Assembly: GCA_964511405.1 (NCBI GenBank)
Contig: CAZEFK010000327.1
Coordinates: 1-5,117 of the forward strand
Length of the DNA: 5,117 nucleotides
Reading direction: 5' to 3'
Origin: CAZEFK01 sp964511405
GTDB taxonomy: Bacteria > Pseudomonadota > Alphaproteobacteria > Elsterales > Elsteraceae
The position numbers and the translations under genes are program-made. Of this stretch, positions 1-5,117 are shown one piece after another. A model generated the notes under the pieces. The model had not been told where the DNA came from. It worked only from the letters and a program-made list of their open reading frames with translations, and ran no database searches. Position 1 is the stretch's first letter; each line of letters opens with the position of its first letter.

Positions 1-345
1 AACCGCAACCGGACGGATCTCGTAGGCGCCGCCGGGATTGGCCGCGGCCAGCTCACGAGCGGTCGCGAGCGCGTGATCGAGATCGGCGCAATCGACGATG
101 TAGAAGCCCAGCAGCTGTTCCTTGGTCTCGGCATAGGGGCCGTCGATGACCAGCGGCGGATCGCGGTCCTTGCGCAGCGTGGTCGCGGCGGTAGTCGGCA
201 GCAGCCGGGCGACCGGCCCCAGCCGGCCCTCGTTGGTCAGCTTCGCCTGGACGGCGGCGAGCCCGGTCATCACCGACTCGTCCTGCTCCTTGGTCCAGGC
301 GCCGACCACGTCCTCGTCGTGGTAGCATAGGATGGCGTACAGCAT
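1..345 (-). CDS. YCII-related (DGPF) domain protein, 3' end cut by window edge
   Basis: The frame opens at ATG 345-343 and stays open for 115 codons to base 1, so only the extreme C-terminus is missing; family members are usually about 115-130 residues. The N-terminus reads MLYAILCYHDED, with a conserved-type His at residue 9. The hallmark DGPF signature appears as IDGPYAETKEQLLGFY at residues 67-82 (Asp68; Phe replaced by Tyr), followed by the usual DLDHALATARELA helix and the terminal strand EIRPVAV. These are small soluble cytoplasmic proteins with a ferredoxin-like dimeric fold. Their biochemical role is mostly unknown, and many are encoded next to ECF sigma factors of the ECF42 group. 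The start is fixed by a strong Shine-Dalgarno on the minus strand (complement of 355-360) nine bases upstream. The gene diverges from the PEPC-like gene. Family assignment is firm; function is not known. Confidence 0.93.
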   Translation of the reverse strand, partial: MLYAILCYHDEDVVGAWTKEQDESVMTGLAAVQAKLTNEGRLGPVARLLPTTAATTLRKDRDPPLVIDGPYAETKEQLLGFYIVDCADLDHALATARELAAANPGGAYEIRPVAV

Positions 346-354
346 CGGCGTCTT

Positions 355-360
355 TCCTCC
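355..360 (-). promoter_or_regulatory. Ribosome binding site of the DGPF gene
   Basis: Read on the minus strand this is GGAGGA, a near-perfect Shine-Dalgarno sequence, nine bases before the ATG at 345. It decides the start of the DGPF-domain gene and argues against a longer overlapping minus-strand frame that would begin at 475. Confidence 0.8.
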
Positions 361-461
361 TCTCCAAGGACGCCCGACTATGCCCGGCCCCGACAGGCCA
401 CGGCGGAAAATCCGCTAGTTGCAGTGCAGCATGGCGCAGGCCAGGATGGGCTGCTCCAGCC

Positions 462-467
462 GAAAGG
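462..467 (+). promoter_or_regulatory. Probable ribosome binding site of the PEPC-like gene
   Basis: GAAAGG lies six bases before the ATG at 474. It is a modest match to the Shine-Dalgarno consensus, clearly weaker than the site of the divergent gene, but correctly placed to support the chosen start. Confidence 0.5.
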
Positions 468-473
468 CCTCTC

Positions 474-3395
474 ATGGACCACTCCGCCCCAGCCTCCGTC
501 GCCGCGCTGCTGCGCGACCGGCTGGACCACAGCGGCCCGACCCTGCTGGCGGCACCGGCCGCCCGGTTCGGCGCTGCCGCGTCCGATCACGCCGCCCTTG
601 ACCGCGAGCTGAGCGCCGCCCTGACCGAAGCGCTGGAGCGGGCCGAGCGCGATCCCTTCACCAACCCGATCCTGACCGCCGTGCTCGACCTGACCCGCCG
701 GATCGATCGCGGCGAGGTCACGCTCGGCGACCTGGAGCAGCTCATGCAGCGGCTGGCGGTGCTGGCCTTCGGCCAGCGCGCCGAGCGCCTGGCCGCCTAT
801 CTGGGCGAGACCGATCCCGCCGCCAACCGCGCGCGCATCCGGACGCTGCTGGAGACGGCCGCCGAGGCCGGCTTCGATGCCTATCGGGCGGCGGTCGGCC
901 GCGCCCGCTTCGGGCTGGTGCTGACCGCGCACCCCACCTTCGCGATCGGGCACGAGCTGTACCGGACCCTGATCCAGCTGGCGACCGGCCATGACGGGGC
1001 CGGCCGGCCGCTGGACGAGGCCGGCCGCGCCGCCCTGCTCGACGCCGCCGCCGCCGCCGAGCACCGGCCGACCCGCGGCCTCACCCTGGCCGACGAGCAT
1101 GCCTGGTCGGTCGAGGCCCTGGGCCATATCCAGGACGCGGTCGACACCGTCAACGCCGTGGTGCTGGAGGTTGCCGCCGCGAACTTCCCGGAGCGCTGGA
1201 CCGAGATCACGCCCGAGCTGATCACCGTCGCCTCCTGGGTCGGCTACGACCTCGACGGCCGCTCCGACATCGCGTGGAGCGACAGCTTCGCCAAGCGGCT
1301 GGAGATCAAGCTGCATCAGCTGCGCCGCCTGCGCCTCCGGCTGGCCGGCGTCGGCGGCATGGACAAGCTGGTCGCCCGGCTCGACGCGGCGATCGCCGCC
1401 GACGAGCAGGCGCACCGGGCGCTGCTGGCGGCCGGCGGCGACCCGAACGGCTTCGCCGCCTTCGTCCAGGCGATGCAGGACGGCCGCCGCGCCACCCTGA
1501 CCCGCGGCACCGAGCTGCTGGCGACCCTGGAGCCGGCGATGGCGCATGGCGAGTCCGGACGCCGGCAGGCGCTGGCGGTGCTGGGCGCCAGCGTCGCCAG
1601 CCATGGACTGGGCCTGGCGCGGATCCATGTGCGGCTCAATGCCAGCCAGCTGCACAATGCGATCGGCAAGCAGGTCGGCATGGAGACCGCCCCCGACGAC
1701 CCAAGCCATCGCCGCACCTATATGGCGGCGATCAACGACCTGTTGAGCCGGGTGTCGCCGGTCACGGTCAACTTCGCCGCCCTGATGCAGGAGCGGGCGT
1801 CGGCCAAGCGGCTGTTCATGATCGTGCAGCAGATCCGGAAATACATCGACGGCGAGACGCCGGTGCGGTTCCTGATCGCCGAGACCGAGGCGGGCTTCAC
1901 GCTGCTGACCGCGCTCTACTACGCCCGGCTGTTCGGGGTCGAGGACCAGGTCGAGATCTCGCCCCTGTTCGAGACCGCAGCGGCGCTGGAGCGCGGCGAC
2001 GCGATCATCGAGGAGGCGCTGCGCAGCCCGCATTTCCGCAACTATGTCAGGCGGTCCGGCCGGCTGTGCATCCAGTTCGGCTTCTCCGATTCCGGGCGCT
2101 ATCTGGGCCAGATGCCGGCCACCTTCTTCATCGAGCGGCTGCGCCTGCGGCTGTCGCACCTGCTGGCGCGCTACGCGCTCAGCGACGTCCGCCTGATCCT
2201 GTTCAACACCCATGGCGAATCGATCGGCCGCGGCGGCCACCCGGCAAGCCTCGGCGACCGCCTGCGCTATGTCAGCCCGCCCGTCACCCGGGCCGCCTTC
2301 GACACCCAGGGCATCGCGGTGACCGAAGAGGTCAGCTTCCAGGGCGGCGACGGCTTCGTCTATTTCCTGAACCCGGCCGGGGCGCTGGCGGTCATGCGCG
2401 GCGTACTGGAGGTGTTCCTGGCGCCCGATGCCGAGGCCGAAGGCGATCCGATCTATCAGCAGAACGACTTCGCGGTCGAGTTCTTCGCCGGCATCCGCCA
2501 GTTCTTCGCCCGGCTGGTCGAGGACCCGAACTATGCCGCCCTGCTCGGCGCCTACGGCACCAACCTGGTGCCCCAGACCGGCTCGCGCCCGGTCAAGCGG
2601 CAGTATGACGGCGCCGGCCCGGCGCCGGGGCGGCTGCACCCGTCCGAGCTGCGGGCCATCCCCAACAACGCCATCTTGCAACAGCTGGGCATGATGGCCA
2701 ACAGCGTCGCCGGCGCCGGCGGCAGCATCGCCAAGGACCCCGAGCTGTTCGCCAGCCTGGTCGAGCATTCGCCGCGCTTCCGCCGAGCCATGGCCATGGT
2801 CCAGGCGGCGCTGCGCGCCTGCGATCTCGACCTGCTCAGCGCCTATATCGACACGCTGGATCCGGGCATGTGGCTGACCCGGTCGGGCCGCACCCGCAGC
2901 CCCGGACGCGCCCGCGAGCTCCGGTCGGTCGCGGCCCTGCTCGAGCGGCTGGACCTGCATCCGCCGCTGGTCAAGCTGTTCCGGCGGATCCAGGCCGACC
3001 ACCTGGCGCTGCCCCAGCACTGGACCAGCCGCCCGGATCAGGCGCTGATGCTGCTCCACGTGCTGCGGCTGGCCGCCATGCAGCGCATCTATCTGCTGGC
3101 CACCCACATCCCCGACTTCAGCCCGCAGCACGGGGTCAGCCGCGAGGGCGTGCTCGCCCGGCTGCTGCGGCTTGATGTGCCCGACACCGTGGCCCGCCTG
3201 AAGGCGATCTTCCCCAAGGCCGATCCACCGCCGGCGGTGGTCTCGGCCGGCGAGGAGCCAGCCACCTACCGGAGCGATGCGGCGCTGAGCTATGCCCGCG
3301 AGCACGAGGCGCTGTTCGAGCCGATGCTGGGGCTGCACGAGCTGGTGCTGCGCGCCAGCACCGCCATTGCCTACCACATCGGTGCCGTCGGGTGA
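474..3395 (+). CDS. Divergent phosphoenolpyruvate carboxylase family protein (ppc-like)
   Basis: This 973-residue protein belongs to the PEP carboxylase family, whose classical members convert PEP plus bicarbonate to oxaloacetate in the cytoplasm to replenish the TCA cycle. Motifs occur in the family's order: LVLTAHPT with the catalytic-type His153; WVGYDLDG at 255-262 (usually GGDRDGN); HVR with Arg387; PLFET at 497-501 (metal-ligand Glu500); FSDSGR at 537-542 (metal-ligand Asp539); HGESIGRGG at 580-588; EEVSFQGG at 618-625 (usually TEQGE); GSRPVKR at 703-709; LRAIP at 726-730. Classical bacterial enzymes are about 880-940 residues. The extra length here falls mainly after LRAIP, and the protein ends IAYHIGAVG rather than in NTG. 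Several usual residues are altered: the GRGG loop before IGRGG is shortened, the Lys of SAKD is Arg542, and FAWTQ after LRAIP is absent. Family membership is secure; active PEPC is likely but not certain. Gene symbol withheld for that reason. The ATG at 474 is preceded by GAAAGG. Confidence 0.88.
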   Translation: MDHSAPASVAALLRDRLDHSGPTLLAAPAARFGAAASDHAALDRELSAALTEALERAERDPFTNPILTAVLDLTRRIDRGEVTLGDLEQLMQRLAVLAFGQRAERLAAYLGETDPAANRARIRTLLETAAEAGFDAYRAAVGRARFGLVLTAHPTFAIGHELYRTLIQLATGHDGAGRPLDEAGRAALLDAAAAAEHRPTRGLTLADEHAWSVEALGHIQDAVDTVNAVVLEVAAANFPERWTEITPELITVASWVGYDLDGRSDIAWSDSFAKRLEIKLHQLRRLRLRLAGVGGMDKLVARLDAAIAADEQAHRALLAAGGDPNGFAAFVQAMQDGRRATLTRGTELLATLEPAMAHGESGRRQALAVLGASVASHGLGLARIHVRLNASQLHNAIGKQVGMETAPDDPSHRRTYMAAINDLLSRVSPVTVNFAALMQERASAKRLFMIVQQIRKYIDGETPVRFLIAETEAGFTLLTALYYARLFGVEDQVEISPLFETAAALERGDAIIEEALRSPHFRNYVRRSGRLCIQFGFSDSGRYLGQMPATFFIERLRLRLSHLLARYALSDVRLILFNTHGESIGRGGHPASLGDRLRYVSPPVTRAAFDTQGIAVTEEVSFQGGDGFVYFLNPAGALAVMRGVLEVFLAPDAEAEGDPIYQQNDFAVEFFAGIRQFFARLVEDPNYAALLGAYGTNLVPQTGSRPVKRQYDGAGPAPGRLHPSELRAIPNNAILQQLGMMANSVAGAGGSIAKDPELFASLVEHSPRFRRAMAMVQAALRACDLDLLSAYIDTLDPGMWLTRSGRTRSPGRARELRSVAALLERLDLHPPLVKLFRRIQADHLALPQHWTSRPDQALMLLHVLRLAAMQRIYLLATHIPDFSPQHGVSREGVLARLLRLDVPDTVARLKAIFPKADPPPAVVSAGEEPATYRSDAALSYAREHEALFEPMLGLHELVLRASTAIAYHIGAVG

Positions 3396-3398
3396 CGG

Positions 3399-5117
3399 TC
3401 AACCGCCCTGGATGGTGAACCCGGCCGGCGGCTCGCCGCGGCGCCGGCGCTCGACCATGGCGTGATAGGCGGCTTCCAGCCAGCGGGCGAAGCGGCGGCC
3501 GTCGAACAGCGGCGCGGTCCGGCAGGCGGCGGCCAGGCGCGCCCGCAGCGCCGCCAGGCGCTGCGAATCACCGGCCAGGGCGACCGCCGTGGCGACGAAG
3601 GCGGCATCGTCGGCCACGACCAGCTCGCCCAGACCCAGGTTCGCAAGAAAGGTCGCGGCAATGCGCGACCCGAAGCGCGGACCGGGCAGGGTCAGCACCG
3701 GCACCCCGGCCCACAGCGCATCGAGCGCCGTGGTCGAGGCATTGAGCGGCCCGGTGTCGAGCAGCAGCCCGGCATGGGCGTGGCGGGCCAGGTGCAGGGC
3801 CTTGTCGGCCATGCGCTCGGCGAACACCAGGCGGTCCGGGTCGAGGCCGCGGTCGCGGACGGCACGCCTGAGATTGGCCGCCACCGAGGCCCGCCCCTGG
3901 ACATTGCTCAGCCACAAGACGCTGCCCTCGACCGCCGCCAGCACCCGGAGCCAGCGGTCGAGGGTCGGCGGATCGATCTTCTGGGGATTGTTGAAGCCGC
4001 AGAACACGAAGCCGTCGGCCGGCAGGCCGCAGGCGGCGCGGTCGGGCGCCGCGGGCGCGATCGCGTGCGGCGTGGCGCAATGATAGACCGGCAGCCGCAC
4101 CACGCGCTCGGCATGGCCTGTCTCGGCGCCGCGCGGCAGCACCGTGTCGTCGGCGATCAGGTAGTCGACGCCCGGCATGCCCAGGCCGCCGGCATGGCCC
4201 AGCCAGAACAGCTGGACGGGCGCCGGACGGGCCGCCAGGATCACCGGATTGTCGTGACGCATGAAGCCGTTGAGGTCGACCAGCACGTCAAGCCCGGCGG
4301 CCCGGATGTGTGTCGCCGCCGTCTGCGGCGTGCACGCGGACAGATCGTGCCAGACCGCCGCCGTGGCGCGCAGCCAGCGGTGATAGGGGGCGGCCTCGCC
4401 GCTGCGGTCGCGCTGGCTGAACAGGTGCAGCTCGATCCGCTCGGGATCGTGGCCGGCCAGCACGCCGCCGATGACATGGCCGACCGGATGGTCGCCGAAA
4501 TTGGGCGACAGATAGCCGACCCGCAGTCGCCCCGAGAGGTTGGGCGCCGCCGGCCCCGCCGCCGCGGGCACGGTCGCCAGCAGCGCCGCGAGGGCGGCGG
4601 CGATCCGCTGCCGGACATCGGCGGCCAGCGGCCGGGTCACGTCCAGATAGAGCAGGTTGATCAGCACGTCGAGCTGGCCGGCCGGGAAGCGCGGCCCGCG
4701 CACCACGGCGTCGAGCCGGCGCTCGAGATCGGCGAAGCGCGCGAGATCGCAGGTTTCCGACGCGATGGTCAGCGCCGACTCCAGCGGGTGCAGCAGCGCC
4801 GGGTCGATCGCCAGCGCCCGCTCGTAGGCGTCCAGGGCCAAGGCCGGATCCGGTCCGGCGAAGCGCTGTGCGTTGCCCAGATTGTTGTGCAAGGCTGCGA
4901 TCGGCGGATTGACGGCGATGGCATGGCGGAACAGGGGAATGGCCGCCTGATGGTCGCCCTGCTGCATCAGCGCCGTCGCCAGCTCGTTCAGCACCCCGGC
5001 GTCGTCGGGCGCGGCGGCGGCGGCCTGACGCAGGCAGCGCAGCCGCTCGGCCGATTCGCCGAGGGCCCCGGCGAGGTCGGCCAGCACCACCCAACCGGCG
5101 GCAGCGGCGCCGGCCGC
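3399..5117 (-). CDS. TPR-containing SPINDLY/OGT-like glycosyltransferase (GT41), 5' end cut by window edge
   Basis: The frame is open from the right edge to the TGA at 3401-3399, giving 572 visible residues. A GTG at 5090 is possible as a start, but the residues before it (ending AGWV) continue a helical repeat and no ribosome binding site is visible, so the gene probably begins outside. Numbering from that GTG: TPR repeats cover about 15-98 (helix pairs ending AVNPP and AIDPA), then a helical linker, then a Glyco_transf_41 domain from about 187. Catalytic-domain landmarks are RVGYLSPNFGDHPVGH (187-205; His201 at the OGT His498 position), DVLVDLNGF (268-276), RPAPVQLFWLG (288-298), FNNPQKIDP (366-374; Lys371, matching OGT Lys842) and LNASTTALDALWAGVPVLT (449-467), the UDP-binding segment. 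Family members use a UDP-sugar to O-glycosylate protein Ser/Thr; in bacteria targets may include flagellin or surface proteins. The usual His of GHTT/AHTT is Ser452. The gene converges on the PEPC-like gene with three bases between stop codons. Family is firm; donor and target are unknown. Confidence 0.92.
   Translation of the reverse strand, partial: AAGAAAAGWVVLADLAGALGESAERLRCLRQAAAAAPDDAGVLNELATALMQQGDHQAAIPLFRHAIAVNPPIAALHNNLGNAQRFAGPDPALALDAYERALAIDPALLHPLESALTIASETCDLARFADLERRLDAVVRGPRFPAGQLDVLINLLYLDVTRPLAADVRQRIAAALAALLATVPAAAGPAAPNLSGRLRVGYLSPNFGDHPVGHVIGGVLAGHDPERIELHLFSQRDRSGEAAPYHRWLRATAAVWHDLSACTPQTAATHIRAAGLDVLVDLNGFMRHDNPVILAARPAPVQLFWLGHAGGLGMPGVDYLIADDTVLPRGAETGHAERVVRLPVYHCATPHAIAPAAPDRAACGLPADGFVFCGFNNPQKIDPPTLDRWLRVLAAVEGSVLWLSNVQGRASVAANLRRAVRDRGLDPDRLVFAERMADKALHLARHAHAGLLLDTGPLNASTTALDALWAGVPVLTLPGPRFGSRIAATFLANLGLGELVVADDAAFVATAVALAGDSQRLAALRARLAAACRTAPLFDGRRFARWLEAAYHAMVERRRRGEPPAGFTIQGG

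Larger units (their letters stand above)
346..473. promoter_or_regulatory. Divergent intergenic region, promoters not resolved
   Basis: These 128 bases lie between two divergent start codons, so promoters for both the DGPF gene (leftward) and the PEPC-like gene (rightward) are expected here. I could not find a convincing -35/-10 pair on either strand. The best leftward -10-like hexamer is CATAGT (complement of about 375-380), with no good -35 at the right spacing. The region contains one short perfect inverted repeat, GCGGA-AAA-TCCGC at 403-415, which could be an operator half-site pair or chance. That it regulates both genes is inferred from position only. Confidence 0.45.

Noticed and set aside
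53..475. A 140-codon minus-strand frame spanning the intergenic region and the DGPF gene
   Set aside because: It is in a different frame from the DGPF protein, which has clear family motifs and a strong ribosome binding site. The longer product is Arg/Ala-rich without family resemblance.
1044..1058. Five tandem GCC triplets
   Set aside because: They encode a short poly-Ala stretch within a helix of the PEPC-like protein and are too short and expected at this base composition to count as a repeat element.
1274..2608. A 444-codon plus-strand frame inside the PEPC-like gene
   Set aside because: It is an out-of-phase shadow rich in Arg, Pro, Gly and Ala, while the PEPC frame is continuous and carries all the family motifs across the same bases. 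It is not evidence of a frameshift.
2788..2799. Twelve-base palindrome CCATGGCCATGG
   Set aside because: It lies inside the PEPC-like coding frame, encoding AMAM, and is most simply explained by the repeated Ala-Met codons.
378..3377. A 999-codon open frame on the minus strand, antisense to the whole PEPC-like gene
   Set aside because: Its codons lie exactly opposite the sense codons, so it could be interrupted only where the sense gene uses TTA, CTA or TCA, which this G+C-rich gene avoids. The translation is rich in Gln, Arg, Gly and Ala with no recognisable domain. It is a codon-usage artefact.
3589..4083. A 164-codon plus-strand frame antisense to the GT41 catalytic domain
   Set aside because: It has no domain and no ribosome binding site, and it covers the most conserved part of the GT41 gene on the other strand.
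4288..5094. A 268-codon minus-strand frame overlapping the TPR region of the GT41 gene
   Set aside because: The other frame encodes clear TPR repeats and the start of the GT41 domain; this one is Arg/Gly/Ala-rich low-information sequence.

Overview
The window is very G+C-rich, with codons ending almost entirely in G or C. Together with the protein families present this suggests a free-living alphaproteobacterium, perhaps of the Rhodospirillales/Azospirillum type. That placement is inference from composition and family distribution; there is no rRNA or other marker gene here.

Three protein-coding genes fill nearly the whole window. At the left edge, on the minus strand, is a small YCII/DGPF-domain protein that loses only its last few residues at the boundary. 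A 128-base divergent intergenic region (346-473) separates it from a long plus-strand gene (474-3395) for a divergent member of the phosphoenolpyruvate carboxylase family. Three bases after that stop codon comes the stop codon of a convergent minus-strand gene (3399 to the right edge). It encodes a TPR-containing, SPINDLY/O-GlcNAc-transferase-like glycosyltransferase (GT41) whose 5' end lies outside the window.

The genes do not form an operon: gene 1 diverges from gene 2, and gene 2 converges on gene 3. Nothing in the sequence ties the three products to one pathway. The most notable content is the PEPC-like protein. It keeps the core scaffold motifs (the catalytic-histidine TAHPT motif, PLFET, FSDS, IGRGG, GSRPxKR, LRAIP), but several residues that are near-invariant in characterised bacterial PEPCs are changed or missing. 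Its C-terminal third is longer than usual and lacks the terminal NTG signature. It is either a divergent carboxylase with altered regulation or a paralogue with a changed function.

I saw no tRNA or rRNA, CRISPR array, insertion sequence, attachment site or convincing rho-independent terminator. Many other long open frames exist on both strands, but they are by-products of the high G+C content. I do not see evidence for a new multi-gene system in this window.
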